64,000 nt of DNA, from contig QXWO01000003.1 in assembly GCA_009911035.1 (NCBI GenBank), positions 33,470-97,469 of the forward strand. The letters are read 5' to 3'. The notes under the pieces were generated by a model that was given only the letters and a program-made list of their open reading frames with translations, was not told the DNA's origin and did not search any database. Each line of letters opens with the position of its first letter. The stretch's first letter is position 1. This DNA comes from Lachnospiraceae bacterium (GTDB taxonomy: Bacteria > Bacillota > Clostridia > Lachnospirales > Lachnospiraceae). The translations under genes were made by a program, and so were the position numbers. Shown piece after piece: positions 1 through 9,069 of the stretch.

Positions 1-981
1 CTATTTTCAGACGAGACCCTGCTGATGTCCCCTGAATCTCTGGCTGCCACTTCGGAAAATATAAACGCCGCAACAAGGCTGATTGACGAGCAGCAAGGAG
101 GCGGGGGAACAGAGCTGGCCTTAGCTCTTAAAGGCGCACTATCCCTTCCCACGAATGCAGATACAGCCCGCAGCATCGTCATCATCACCGACGGCTATAT
201 TTCCGGCGAAAAGGAAATCTTTGAAATGGTTAATGAAAATATGGCTGCAACCAGCTTTTTCCCCTTCGGCATAGGTTCTTCCGTAAACCACTACCTGATT
301 GAAGGGATTGCCAAAACCGGCCAGGGAGAGTCCTTTGTAGTCACTGACGCCGATGAAGCCGATGCCACTGCAGAACGGTTCCGCACCTACATCGAGTCCC
401 CCGTGCTCACCGATATCCAGGTGTCTTATGAAGGGTTTGACGTTTACGATGTGGCGCCGGCGAACCTCCCTACCCTCTTTGCCCAAAGACCCATGGTTAT
501 CTACGGAAAATGGCGCGGGGAACTGACAGGAACCATAGAGATAACAGGTAAGAACGGAAAACAGGGCTATCAGCAGAAAATTCCCGTTTCCCAGATTGCC
601 CCTCTCAAGGACAGCGAGGCCATCCGCTACCTGTGGGCTCGCAAAAAAGTGGAACAACTTACGGACTACGGCCTGAATGAACACAACCCCGATATAAAAG
701 ATGAAATTACACAGATTGGCTTAACTTACAGTATGATGACCCCCTACACCTCCTTTATTGCGGTGGTAGACACCATTCAAAATCCTTTGGGAAAAAGCGC
801 CGACGTGGACCAGCCCCTGCCGCTGCCTCTAAAGGTCTCTGATTTGGCAGTGGGCTACCGGATCGGTTCCGAACCGGGAGATTTCCTGCTTCCGGGGGCT
901 GTAGCGCTGATCCTGATTTTAAATCTTTTCAGCCATTTGAAAAACAAACGCCGTCATGCTTCCCAGGCCGGCTTATTGTAA
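1..981 (+). CDS. VIT/VWA-type surface protein, C-terminal part, with exosortase-like sorting tail (partial)
   Basis: The reading frame is open from the first base, so the gene starts left of the window. The visible 326 residues begin inside a von Willebrand A-like domain (LFSDE, then a GGGGTEL stretch and a VIITDGY strand), followed by a beta-rich region and a YSMMTPYTSF motif. This matches vault/inter-alpha-trypsin (VIT) plus VWA proteins. The last 35 residues read SEPGDFLLPG, then a hydrophobic segment, then KNKRR, which is the tripartite layout of PEP-CTERM-type sorting signals (short EP motif, membrane helix, basic tail). The exosortase gene follows directly, so this protein is probably its substrate and is exported and anchored or processed at the membrane. 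Domain assignment is from family resemblance; the substrate link is inference. Confidence 0.75.
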   Translation, partial: LFSDETLLMSPESLAATSENINAATRLIDEQQGGGGTELALALKGALSLPTNADTARSIVIITDGYISGEKEIFEMVNENMAATSFFPFGIGSSVNHYLIEGIAKTGQGESFVVTDADEADATAERFRTYIESPVLTDIQVSYEGFDVYDVAPANLPTLFAQRPMVIYGKWRGELTGTIEITGKNGKQGYQQKIPVSQIAPLKDSEAIRYLWARKKVEQLTDYGLNEHNPDIKDEITQIGLTYSMMTPYTSFIAVVDTIQNPLGKSADVDQPLPLPLKVSDLAVGYRIGSEPGDFLLPGAVALILILNLFSHLKNKRRHASQAGLL

Positions 982-1090
982 CAAACGCCGTCATGCTTCC
1001 CAGGCCGGCTTATTGTAACAAACGCCGTCATGCTTCCCAAGCCGACTTATTGTAACAAACGCCGTCGCGCTTTCCAAGCCGACTTACTAT
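943..1090. repeat. Four tandem copies of a 37-bp repeat
   Basis: Units start at 943, 980, 1017 and 1054, each beginning AACAAACGCCGTC and ending near TTATTGT. Copies 1 and 2 are identical, copy 3 has two changes and copy 4 more. Copy 1 encodes the last residues and supplies the stop codon of the upstream gene; copies 2-4 fill the gap to the exosortase gene. 37 is not a multiple of three, so the extra copies cannot simply lengthen the protein. They look like recent duplications of the gene's 3' end. Confidence 0.95.
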
Positions 1091-1113
1091 AACAAAAGGG
1101 AAAGGATACCTGT

Positions 1114-1905
1114 ATGCCCCTTCAAAGAATCAGAACTCTGTTAAAAGAAAACTGGATATTTTACCTCACAGGCGCTGCCTTTGTGTTAGGACTTAAACTT
1201 GTTTACAGCCAGGCAGACGCCGATGAATTAAAATGGATACTGGCCCCTACCTCCCGGTGGGTCAGTATCCTAAGCGGTATCCCTTTTGAATATATGGCTC
1301 ATACCGGATTCGTAAATCACGATATCCGTTTCATCATAGCCTCCTCATGCAGCGGCATTCAGTTCATGCTGATTGCCGCTGCTACCCTGATTTTCTCTTT
1401 CGTACACCGCGCAGGCGGTGCAGACGGGACGGGACATATGGCAGCGGGCATACGCTGGACTGCTTTCAGCGTTGTATCTGCTTACCTTTTCACGATCCTT
1501 GTCAACGGACTGCGCATTGTGCTGTCCATTTACATTCCCGGTCCATTGGAGATGCCGGGACTTGCCTTGGGATGGCTGACCCCCAGTAGTCTCCACACCC
1601 TGATCGGTACAGTGACATACTTTTCATCCCTGCTGGTGCTCTACCGCCTTGGCGATCTCCTTACCGAAAGGAAAACGCAGACAGATTTTCCCACCCTAAA
1701 GCCTCGTTTATTTCTTTTGACCAAGTGTGCTCCACCCTTGTTTTGGTATTTTTTCATTGTCCTTGGAATTCCCTTTTTAAACCGGGCATGGCAGAAAGAT
1801 TTTAAAAAATTCGCAGATTACGCAGTTCTTGTATCGGTCATATGCCTGCTGCTTTTCTTTGCCTACTGCCTGATTTTTAAAATACGGCATAAAGAACTTT
1901 CCTGA
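1114..1905 (+). CDS. xrtK: Exosortase family protein, XrtK-like
   Basis: A 263-residue polytopic membrane protein. The three exosortase catalytic residues are visible in their expected contexts: Cys79 in SSCSGIQF, Arg134 in VNGLRIV and His161 in SLHTLIG, each close to a membrane helix. Exosortases are membrane transpeptidase-like enzymes that process proteins carrying a PEP-CTERM-type tail. An AAGGGAAAGGA ribosome site precedes the ATG. The preceding gene ends in such a tail, so the two form an enzyme/substrate pair. Most exosortases are in Gram-negative bacteria; the K type is a rare variant I assign from the short single-substrate arrangement, so the subtype is less sure than the family. 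Confidence 0.8.
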   Translation: MPLQRIRTLLKENWIFYLTGAAFVLGLKLVYSQADADELKWILAPTSRWVSILSGIPFEYMAHTGFVNHDIRFIIASSCSGIQFMLIAAATLIFSFVHRAGGADGTGHMAAGIRWTAFSVVSAYLFTILVNGLRIVLSIYIPGPLEMPGLALGWLTPSSLHTLIGTVTYFSSLLVLYRLGDLLTERKTQTDFPTLKPRLFLLTKCAPPLFWYFFIVLGIPFLNRAWQKDFKKFADYAVLVSVICLLLFFAYCLIFKIRHKELS

Positions 1906-1923
1906 ATCCACCCCCGTTCCCCT

Positions 1924-3612
1924 CTAAAGCTGGAATACGGACGCTTTCTCCTTCAATGTATCCGATGCCTGCCGCAGGTTATCCATCCTGCCTGCCATTG
2001 CCGAGATCAGGTGGGCTACCTCGTCAATGGATGCCGCTGTTTCCTCAATGCTTGCGGCATTCTGCTGGGCAAGGGAAGCTACATTCTGTACTTCGGCCAC
2101 CGTATGGCTTCTTGCCCCGTTTAGAGAACTCATCTCCTCCATGATTTTCCCGATTCCCTGGACAGACTGCTCAATTCCACTGCCCACTGTCTCAAAAGCA
2201 TGGTTTGTCTGAACCAGTTTTTCGGCCTGCACCTGTATGATCTCCTGCACCTGCTCCATGGTGCTTACAGAGATATCCGAATTATTTTTAAGCTGTCCCA
2301 GGACCTCCTGAATCTCTACGGCTGAAGTATTACTCTGCTCTGCAAGTTTCCTGATTTCTTCTGCCACCACTGCAAAGCCCTTCCCCATTTCCCCAGCCCG
2401 GGCCGCCTCAATACTGGCGTTTAAGGACAACATATTTGTCTGGGATGCAATAGAGGTGATCATCTTTGTCATATCGCTTATTTTTTCTACCGAAAAATGA
2501 GTCTCATTGGTCTGGTGGTGCACATCGTCCACCGCCTTTTTCACCTGTTTCATGCTCTGGTTCAGTTCCGCCAGCGTCTTCCTTGCACTTTCTGCTGCCA
2601 TTGCCACTTCCTTTGCCGTATCGGAAAGTCCCTGAACCTGTCCATTGGTTTCCTCTATCGTCTGTCCCATGAGATTAACGCTGTTTTCCGCTTCCAGTGT
2701 ACCCTGAGCCTGGCTTGTGGTAGCTGCCGCCACTTCCTCCGATGCGGCATTCACCTGTTCTGCAGACTCCAAAGCTTTATGGGCATCCTGCCCACAGGCA
2801 TTTGAAACCTCTCCCAGCACGTCCGTCTGTGCCTGTATCTCAGCCACTACCGCAGAAAGATTGTCGTCCAGACTCTTTACGCCCCGGCACATATCCCCGA
2901 TTTCATCTCCTCGGCTTAACAGCCTGCTGGAAGCCTGAATCCCAAGCCTGCCCTGACTCATCTGGGTCACATAAGCAATAGCCCCCTTAATAGCCCCGGC
3001 AATCCTGTTGGCACTGAGTATGGACGTGAGGATCACCAATGCCAGCACACAGATCATGATAACCATCATACTCCGCATGGAACTCTTGATCACCAGTGCC
3101 ACATCTGCATATTCTTCTCCCAGAAAAACCATACCCACAGGAGTACTTGTGCCTGTCTGAAAAATCGGTGCATAATAAGAAATATATCTCTTTCCTGAAA
3201 AGGCTGTGTCGTCATCCCCATATTCCTGCCCGCTGCCTAAGACCAGCGTCTTTGCCTTCTCCGGCGCCTTAGCACCCTTTCCGCCGGCAATCGTGGTCAG
3301 AATACTCTCATCCCCATAAAATATCCCAATGTCAAAGCCCGTATCCGCCTTAATGGAATCCACGATTGCCTGGGAACCGGAAATATTCATCTCATCGCCT
3401 TTCCACAACTGTCCGCTTTCGTCTAAATGGTATTCCCCTGACGCACCAGACTCAAATATTTCCCTGACCGCCAGCGTGGTAGCCTTCATCCCCCGATAAG
3501 TCTGTTCTTCAATCCCCTTCGTTATCTGGACGGAAACCACCCCATAGGAAAGAATTCCCAGACCTATAACCGGCAGCAGCGCCATCACCAACAGTCTCCC
3601 ACGTAATTTCAT
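1924..3612 (-). CDS. Methyl-accepting chemotaxis protein with extracytoplasmic sensor domain
   Basis: 562 residues. A membrane helix at about 6-28 and another at about 183-205 bracket a periplasmic-facing domain of about 150 residues with single-Cache character (a YYAPIF strand and GMVFLGEEY at its end). A HAMP region and a long cytoplasmic signalling hairpin follow; its tip carries the conserved [13 protein letters not shown] sequence that contacts CheA and CheW. The protein senses an external ligand and controls flagellar rotation. It differs from the two receptors further right, which have a helical rather than Cache sensor. Ligand unknown. Confidence 0.95.
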   Translation of the reverse strand: MKLRGRLLVMALLPVIGLGILSYGVVSVQITKGIEEQTYRGMKATTLAVREIFESGASGEYHLDESGQLWKGDEMNISGSQAIVDSIKADTGFDIGIFYGDESILTTIAGGKGAKAPEKAKTLVLGSGQEYGDDDTAFSGKRYISYYAPIFQTGTSTPVGMVFLGEEYADVALVIKSSMRSMMVIMICVLALVILTSILSANRIAGAIKGAIAYVTQMSQGRLGIQASSRLLSRGDEIGDMCRGVKSLDDNLSAVVAEIQAQTDVLGEVSNACGQDAHKALESAEQVNAASEEVAAATTSQAQGTLEAENSVNLMGQTIEETNGQVQGLSDTAKEVAMAAESARKTLAELNQSMKQVKKAVDDVHHQTNETHFSVEKISDMTKMITSIASQTNMLSLNASIEAARAGEMGKGFAVVAEEIRKLAEQSNTSAVEIQEVLGQLKNNSDISVSTMEQVQEIIQVQAEKLVQTNHAFETVGSGIEQSVQGIGKIMEEMSSLNGARSHTVAEVQNVASLAQQNAASIEETAASIDEVAHLISAMAGRMDNLRQASDTLKEKASVFQL

Positions 3613-3645
3613 ACTCCACCCTCCAGTAAAATATTTATTTTTTAG

Positions 3646-3682
3646 ACAAAAAAGCTGCCAAACATAAAAAGTTTAGGCAGCT
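3646..3682 (-). terminator. Intrinsic terminator
   Basis: An AGCTGCC...GGCAGCT inverted repeat with paired flanking AAAC/GTTT is followed on the minus strand by a run of six T. It sits just after the stop of the 131-aa gene and upstream of the chemoreceptor, separating the two. Confidence 0.85.
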
Positions 3683-3690
3683 CCTCTCCA

Positions 3691-4086
3691 TTATGCAATC
3701 ATATTCATCTGATATGCTTCGGCCGCACGCTGCATCTGAAAAATATTCCGTTCAGACTGCATATGTATCATTTCATCCGCACCATTTGCGGGCTTAGAAT
3801 CATCTGCCTGCACCTTTTCATTTCCCCGCTCCTTCGTACCAGGCTTCATAACCCTTAACGCATTCATCCTTCCTATATGCATCTGCTTATCCAGCAAATC
3901 CGAAAAACCGACCGTCTGCCCCCTTCCCAGAGGGTTTTCATTTTTGCCCTCATCCTGCAGGGAATCAAAATCTGTCCTGCCCGACGTCAGATCATCTCCA
4001 ATGGCAGATACTTTCGACATGCTGTTACGTGACAGCGTGTTTGTGTTATAAATATAAGGTCTGAAACTCAGCGCACCAATCTGCAT
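3691..4086 (-). CDS. Hypothetical protein, 131 aa
   Basis: The start is taken at 4086 because GGAAAGGAAGAATT lies just upstream; an in-frame ATG at 4110 has no such site. The N-terminus reads MQIGALSFRPYIYNTN and the C-terminus ends with amphipathic QRAAEAYQMNMIA. The middle is polar and probably disordered. It has no membrane segment or known motif that I recognise. The C-terminal helix vaguely resembles small flagellar or secretion-system components, but this is only an impression. It stands alone with its own terminator. Confidence 0.6.
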   Translation of the reverse strand: MQIGALSFRPYIYNTNTLSRNSMSKVSAIGDDLTSGRTDFDSLQDEGKNENPLGRGQTVGFSDLLDKQMHIGRMNALRVMKPGTKERGNEKVQADDSKPANGADEMIHMQSERNIFQMQRAAEAYQMNMIA

Positions 4087-4231
4087 AATTCTTCCTTTCC
4101 GCCCCGGCATCCGCTCCTTATACCGAAGCTTTCCTTCTTGTTTCCCGTCATTAAACTAATTATAAAATAGGAACGTCCCAAAGTCAACGCCCCCGGAACG
4201 GGCAATTTATAAAATTAAAGCCGCGTAATAC

Positions 4232-4822
4232 TTATTCCTCATCCTCAATATCCACAAACTTAGCGTCGATGATCTTTTCTTTGTTCCTTTTCACCTTTGA
4301 CACTCTGGACAAGATCCAAATGTCCGACAGGCCGTCATAAATCAGGAATATCCCAATCATTCTCACCACCATCTCCACCGCCTCAAAAGGATTGAAGATA
4401 AGTACGCCGCCAAAAGCCACGGTCAGAAGGCCGAACAAAAGCGCAAGCCACCATTTTTCATAGTTGTCTTTCTGCAGGGAAATGGCCTGGATTACATTGT
4501 GCAATCCATGTATCACGATCAGCACCCCCACAATAACCGGAACAGCCATAATAATCATTTCCGGCCGCAGCAGTATCCATACGCCGATGACGGCAAAAAC
4601 AATCCCCAAGAGCAGCATCCCCTGGGAAATGATCGTGCGCACCTGATTGAACAGGTAAACCGCTATCTGGATCACCCCATAAGCCAGCAGCACGATCCCC
4701 AGCATCATGCACACAATCTGAGTGGTGGTCCCCGGCCAGACCATAAGCACCAGTCCCAGCAGCGCACATAAGATAGCCGACACCGCATAATTCACTTTCA
4801 GTTCTTTAAAAAAATCCACCAT
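4232..4822 (-). CDS. HdeD/DUF308 family membrane protein
   Basis: 196 residues with about six short hydrophobic helices containing repeated ALLGLVLMVWPG and GVWILLRPE motifs, typical of the HdeD-like DUF308 family. In enterobacteria HdeD is linked to acid resistance; in clostridia the role is unknown. The start at 4822 is chosen because AAAGGAGAGAATGAT precedes the ATG; a longer frame to 4906 would run deep into the upstream gene. The stop of the VanZ-like gene is one base away, so the two are probably translationally coupled. Confidence 0.85.
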   Translation of the reverse strand: MVDFFKELKVNYAVSAILCALLGLVLMVWPGTTTQIVCMMLGIVLLAYGVIQIAVYLFNQVRTIISQGMLLLGIVFAVIGVWILLRPEMIIMAVPVIVGVLIVIHGLHNVIQAISLQKDNYEKWWLALLFGLLTVAFGGVLIFNPFEAVEMVVRMIGIFLIYDGLSDIWILSRVSKVKRNKEKIIDAKFVDIEDEE

Positions 4823-4823
4823 A

Positions 4824-5318
4824 TCATTCTCTCCTTTTTTTATTGTTATGCCGCCTCTTTCGGCTTTCATATCCAAGATAAACCAGATATCCCAGCACCG
4901 CACCAAAGCAGTTCAGCAGTATATCATCCACATCAAATGCACCGAATGCGCTAAAGAGCTGGAAAACTTCTATCCCTGTCACAAACAAAAATGCATGAAT
5001 GAGCATTACAAAAAAATTCCTTCCGTGCTTTATCACATAGGGCAACAGAAAACCAAAGGGAATAAATACCACCACATTTCCCACCAGGTTTTCAAAACTG
5101 TTAAGCTTATAGGAATAATCAATATACATACGTATTGTTTTGAACAATGTAAAATTGGCTGTATCAAGGCCCTCCAGAATCACGCCCTTCTCCCAGGTGC
5201 TTGCAATTTCCCTTAGCTGTTCCAGAGGATACTTAAATATGATGACCTTAATTACCACAAGCAAATATATAAAAAAGATGAGCCTGACATATTTCTTCCG
5301 AAACAGTCTCTCCTTCAC
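4824..5318 (-). CDS. VanZ-like family membrane protein
   Basis: 164 residues with four predicted membrane helices. Typical VanZ features are visible: NLVGNVVVFIPFGFLLP in the middle and a GIEVFQLF helix followed by DVDDILLNCFGAVLGY. VanZ in enterococci gives low-level teicoplanin resistance, but most family members have no known substrate. It starts with GTG whose first base is the last base of the truA stop, so translation is coupled to truA. Confidence 0.85.
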   Translation of the reverse strand: MKERLFRKKYVRLIFFIYLLVVIKVIIFKYPLEQLREIASTWEKGVILEGLDTANFTLFKTIRMYIDYSYKLNSFENLVGNVVVFIPFGFLLPYVIKHGRNFFVMLIHAFLFVTGIEVFQLFSAFGAFDVDDILLNCFGAVLGYLVYLGYESRKRRHNNKKRRE

Positions 5319-6085
5319 TAATAACGAACCTCCATTAACGTAAGTCCTTTTGCAGGCACAAGCTCTCCCGCATGTTCCCGTAGCCCGTGCCTTAAGATTT
5401 CTGCAACTTCCTCAGGTTTCCGCTCATGTGTCCCCACCTCCAGGAGCGTCCCTGTGATAATTCTTGCCATATGGTATAAAAAACCATTGCCGCTGTATAA
5501 AAACCGGATCTCATCGGCCTCTCCCAGCATCCCCATAGATGCGCTGACTTTTTTTTCTATCCGAATTTCACTGATTGTTCTTACTGTAGATTTCTTACTT
5601 CTTTTGTTGGAAGTAAAGGCTTTAAAATCATGGGTTCCCACCAGATATTCCGCCCCTTTTTTCATCCGGTCAATATCCAGTTCCGCCTCCACCATATGGG
5701 CATATCTTCTGTCAAAAACGTGGGGAACGCCTGCGTGAATGACCCGGTAGCAATAAGTCTTGCCTTTGGCATTTAAACGGCTGTGAAACCGCTCCGGCAC
5801 CTCTGTAAGGGAAATAACGGCAATGTCATCAGGCAGATAAAAATTCATGTACTCCATCATTTCATCCACACCCATCTTTGTATTCACATGAAAATTTGCT
5901 ACCTGCCCAAGAGCATGGACCCCGGCATCCGTCCTGCCGGAACCCTGCACCTCTGTTTTTTTCCCGGTCATCTTAAAAAGCAGGGTTTCCAGTTTTCCCT
6001 GAATGGTGTTGTCCGTGCCTGTCTGTTTCTGCCATCCCTGATATCTGGTCCCCTCATACTGCAATAGCATCTTAAAATTCCGCAA
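5318..6085 (-). CDS. truA: tRNA pseudouridine(38-40) synthase TruA
   Basis: 255 residues, the usual length. Converts uridines 38-40 in the anticodon stem-loop of many tRNAs to pseudouridine. The catalytic aspartate is Asp53 in GSGRTDAGVHALGQ, and the N-terminal YEGTRYQGWQ motif is also present. A TTG start at 6085 is preferred, with GGGAGGTAAAATAAA upstream; an internal ATG at codon 6 lacks a good site. It lies two bases after the dehydrogenase gene and overlaps the VanZ-like gene by one base. Confidence 0.96.
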   Translation of the reverse strand: MRNFKMLLQYEGTRYQGWQKQTGTDNTIQGKLETLLFKMTGKKTEVQGSGRTDAGVHALGQVANFHVNTKMGVDEMMEYMNFYLPDDIAVISLTEVPERFHSRLNAKGKTYCYRVIHAGVPHVFDRRYAHMVEAELDIDRMKKGAEYLVGTHDFKAFTSNKRSKKSTVRTISEIRIEKKVSASMGMLGEADEIRFLYSGNGFLYHMARIITGTLLEVGTHERKPEEVAEILRHGLREHAGELVPAKGLTLMEVRY

Positions 6086-6086
6086 T

Positions 6087-7073
6087 TTATTTTACCTCCC
6101 AGGGATTTTCCGCCCCTTCTGCAAAGTACTTACAGCCAAGCAGGGAATCCCTGACAACGGTATCCACACAGTCATCTGTATAAAAAGCCATATGATGGCT
6201 TACCGTCACATTGGGAAATCCCCGCAGGATAGACAGTTCCCTGTTATCTAGTATATCTGACTTGTGGTCATAATAATACAGCCCAAACTCATTTTCTACC
6301 ACATCCAGCCCTGCGCCGCCTATTTTTCCCTTTTCAATGCCGCGGATAAGCGCCTGGGAATCGATCAGACCGCCCCTTGCTGTGTTGATGATCATGACAC
6401 CGTCTTTCATCTTCCCGATAGCTTCCTCATTGATCATATGGTAATTGTCATCGGTCAGGGGCGCATGAAGGGTGATCACATCCGCCTGCCTCCACATCTC
6501 CTCCAAAGAAACATAGGATACCCCCATGGCCTTTACCTCATCATTTTCATATAAATCATAAGCAAGAAGCCTGCATCCAAAACCGGATAAATCCTTAAGG
6601 ACTGTCCTTCCAATCCGCCCGGTGCCAATGACTCCTACGGTCAAATCTTTCAGTTCTCTTCCCTGTATCCCTTTTAAAGTGAAATCCTGAATATTGGTGC
6701 GCTCAAGGATCCGCTTCATTTTGCGTATGGTCATCAGTATCAGCATAACTGCATAGTCCGCCACGCCGCAGGGCCCATAGGGGGCATTCGCCACCGTCAT
6801 CCCAAGCCCGTGGGCCGCCTTTATATCGATATGGTCATAACCTATGGTTCTTGTGGTAATATATTTGACACCGTAATCTGCAAATACCTTCAAAAGGTCC
6901 TGGGGCATTTTGGAAGTAATGATGTCAATACATTCCCCGCCTCTGGCAAGAGCCGCATTTTCCTTATCCGGCGCGTCAGGGCACAGCACCAGCTCTATCC
7001 CCAGCTCTTTGCCATACTTCTCAAACAATTCCTTCTCGTCAAAATCCCTGCAATTATAAACTGTAACTTTCAT
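6087..7073 (-). CDS. D-2-hydroxyacid dehydrogenase (D-lactate dehydrogenase-like)
   Basis: 328 residues. The NAD-binding motif GVIGTGRIG is in the middle. The catalytic Arg (NTARGGLIDS), Glu (DVVENE) and His (SHHMAFYT) of the D-isomer-specific family follow in order. The start MKVTVYNC is standard for D-lactate dehydrogenases. An in-frame extension to 7127 would cover an inverted repeat that looks regulatory, so the shorter form is used. The likely reaction is reduction of pyruvate or a related 2-ketoacid with NADH during fermentation; the exact substrate cannot be read. Confidence 0.88.
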   Translation of the reverse strand: MKVTVYNCRDFDEKELFEKYGKELGIELVLCPDAPDKENAALARGGECIDIITSKMPQDLLKVFADYGVKYITTRTIGYDHIDIKAAHGLGMTVANAPYGPCGVADYAVMLILMTIRKMKRILERTNIQDFTLKGIQGRELKDLTVGVIGTGRIGRTVLKDLSGFGCRLLAYDLYENDEVKAMGVSYVSLEEMWRQADVITLHAPLTDDNYHMINEEAIGKMKDGVMIINTARGGLIDSQALIRGIEKGKIGGAGLDVVENEFGLYYYDHKSDILDNRELSILRGFPNVTVSHHMAFYTDDCVDTVVRDSLLGCKYFAEGAENPWEVK

Positions 7074-7098
7074 TTTTATGCCCATGTCTTTCCCGCAT

Positions 7099-7159
7099 GG
7101 GCCCTTCCCATGTGGGAATAGGCCCAAATACGTAGATTGAAAATTTCAATTTTCAATCT
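7099..7159. promoter_or_regulatory. Two dyad-symmetric elements upstream of the dehydrogenase gene
   Basis: Positions 7099-7125 form a dyad (GGGCCC/TTCCCA against TGGGAATAGGCCC). Positions 7134-7159 form an AT-rich inverted repeat AGATTGAAAATT/AATTTTCAATCT. No T-run follows the second on the minus strand, so it is not a standard terminator. They could be operators for the dehydrogenase gene; no regulator is known. Confidence 0.45.
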
Positions 7160-7177
7160 TATCTCCAATAAGTAATT

Positions 7178-8410
7178 TTATTTTTTGTCCAGCGCCCCGT
7201 CCTTTTCTCCAGGTTTCCCTGCCCGTCTGCGTGCCTGCTCCTGCTGCCTGTAAATGCGCACCGACTCCATATCCTTATCATCCAGATGCCGGAAATTGCT
7301 GATACTGGCATAAAGAACCTTAAGGCTGTTCAGCGTATTGTCAAAAACTCCTTCCTCATACATATTGAGCACGATGATTCCCAGCGGCACTGCAATGATG
7401 ATCCCCACGACGCCCCCGGCCTTAAAGCCGATAAACAACAGAAACAAGGTGGGGATCGGCGAAAGGCCAACCGACTCTCCCACGATTTTAGGCTGAATCA
7501 ACTGCCTTGCAAGCTGTCCCACGCCCCAAATGATCAAAAGCCCGATTACCATGGTGTAATCGCCGCTCAAAAACTTGACCGCCGCCCAGGGAAGCAGCAC
7601 CGTACCCGTTCCGAAAAAAGGAAGCAGATCGAGAAACGCCACTCCCACGGCAATAATAAAGGCATACTTCACCCGCAAAATCCAGAATCCCACAGCCAGC
7701 AGCACATACATCCACAATTCAATCTTAAGCTGCGCCTTAAAATATCCCCCTACTGCCCGTTTGAGCCCTCTCTTTACCATATCCCAGCGTTCCAGAATGG
7801 ATTCCGGCACCGCCTTTGACAGAAGATTTGGCACATAATCCTTATCCGCCACAAAAAAGTAGGCGGACAGAAGACTCATAATGATTCCGATAATAATAGA
7901 TGGCAGATTCTTGGCGAAACGGCTTAAGGCTTCTATGGTAGGTGTACTTAAAGTTCCCATCAGCTCCCCGAAATACTGGTCCACATTTTCCGTGATATTC
8001 TTAAAAGTCCTCTGCACTTCCTCCGGCAGATGCCTTCCGAAGTTCTCCAGCTTGTGCCCAATCTCCGCAAAATCCTGCTGGGTGCTTTCCCACATTTCCG
8101 GCACCTCCCTGACGAAATCCGCAACCTGCTCTGTCAGCTTCATGCCCAGGAAATATCCTGCTAAAATCACCAGCGCAATAACGGAAATGATGACAAAAGC
8201 CGACCCGGCCTTGCGCTTTACTTTAAACTGCCTTTCAAAAAAACGTACCAGCGGACTGGCAATCAGTGCAATGATCCATCCTATGACAAAAGGCATAAAG
8301 TAAATAACGACTCTGGGCACCACAAATATACATAGGAGAATCAGCGCCAGCACAATTCCCAGATTCATAACTACCTTTAAATAAGTCCTTCTACTCCCTT
8401 TACCATCCAT
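7178..8410 (-). CDS. AI-2E family transporter (PerM/YtvI-like)
   Basis: 410 residues with about eight membrane helices. A soluble amphipathic region at about 95-150 (VREVPEMWESTQQDF...) lies between the first and second helix groups. The C-terminal helix block contains the family pattern DLLPFFGTG and a Q-P-K-I-VGES motif. Members are permeases of unclear substrate; a few export autoinducer-2 or exchange ions, and clostridial homologues include sporulation-linked YtvI. The C-terminal 40 residues are charged and cytoplasmic. It lies 12 bases after engB. Confidence 0.9.
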   Translation of the reverse strand: MDGKGSRRTYLKVVMNLGIVLALILLCIFVVPRVVIYFMPFVIGWIIALIASPLVRFFERQFKVKRKAGSAFVIISVIALVILAGYFLGMKLTEQVADFVREVPEMWESTQQDFAEIGHKLENFGRHLPEEVQRTFKNITENVDQYFGELMGTLSTPTIEALSRFAKNLPSIIIGIIMSLLSAYFFVADKDYVPNLLSKAVPESILERWDMVKRGLKRAVGGYFKAQLKIELWMYVLLAVGFWILRVKYAFIIAVGVAFLDLLPFFGTGTVLLPWAAVKFLSGDYTMVIGLLIIWGVGQLARQLIQPKIVGESVGLSPIPTLFLLFIGFKAGGVVGIIIAVPLGIIVLNMYEEGVFDNTLNSLKVLYASISNFRHLDDKDMESVRIYRQQEQARRRAGKPGEKDGALDKK

Positions 8411-8422
8411 ATGTGCCTCTTT

Positions 8423-9034
8423 CTACTGTGGACTGTCCAGGCTTTCTTTATCTCCCAGATAGGAATCCAGCAGATCATATATCTCATCCCGTCCCTGTTT
8501 GGTCATGGCTGAATAGGGAATAACCATTGTATTTTTCACAGTATTCAGTCCATTCTTAATGATTTTTATCTTCTGCGGTATCTGGCTTCTGTTAATCTTA
8601 TCCAGCTTGGTCGCGATAATAATAGGTTCAAATCCCTGCTCCAGAATCCAGTTGTACATGATCTTGTCGTTGCCGGAAGGTTCATGACGTATATCCACCA
8701 GCAGGAAAACTGCCTTTAACTGCCTGGAATGATGAAGATATTTTTCCACCATCTTTCCCCACTTGGCCTTCACCTCTTCGCTGGCCTTCGTATAGCCGTA
8801 GCCGGGCAAATCCACGAAATACATCTGGTCATTAACATTATAATAATTAATGGTCTGGGTCTTCCCCGGCTGGGCACTGGTCCTGGCCAGGGATTTCCGG
8901 TTCATCAGCCCGTTGATAAGGGAGGATTTTCCCACATTGCTCTTTCCTGCAAAGGCAAATTCCATATGGGCATTATCCGGCAGCCTGCTGGTGATGCCGC
9001 ATACAGTTTCCAGCGATACATTTTTAATTACCAT
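8423..9034 (-). CDS. engB: Ribosome biogenesis GTP-binding protein YsxC/EngB
   Basis: 203 residues. The GTPase motifs are all visible: P-loop GKSNVGKSS, switch G2 region with TSAQPGKT, DLPGYGY (G3), TKLDK (G4) and the SA motif (G5). It helps late assembly of the large ribosomal subunit. The ATG at 9034 is preferred because AAATGGAGAAAAA precedes it; a TTG seven codons upstream lacks a site. It directly follows lon, as in many Firmicutes. Confidence 0.96.
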   Translation of the reverse strand: MVIKNVSLETVCGITSRLPDNAHMEFAFAGKSNVGKSSLINGLMNRKSLARTSAQPGKTQTINYYNVNDQMYFVDLPGYGYTKASEEVKAKWGKMVEKYLHHSRQLKAVFLLVDIRHEPSGNDKIMYNWILEQGFEPIIIATKLDKINRSQIPQKIKIIKNGLNTVKNTMVIPYSAMTKQGRDEIYDLLDSYLGDKESLDSPQ

Positions 9035-9069
9035 TTTTTCTCCATTTCTTAACAATTCTGCGGTGTCCT

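Noticed and set aside
1347-1596. Frames in other phases within the exosortase gene
   Set aside because: Shadows of a well-supported membrane protein gene.
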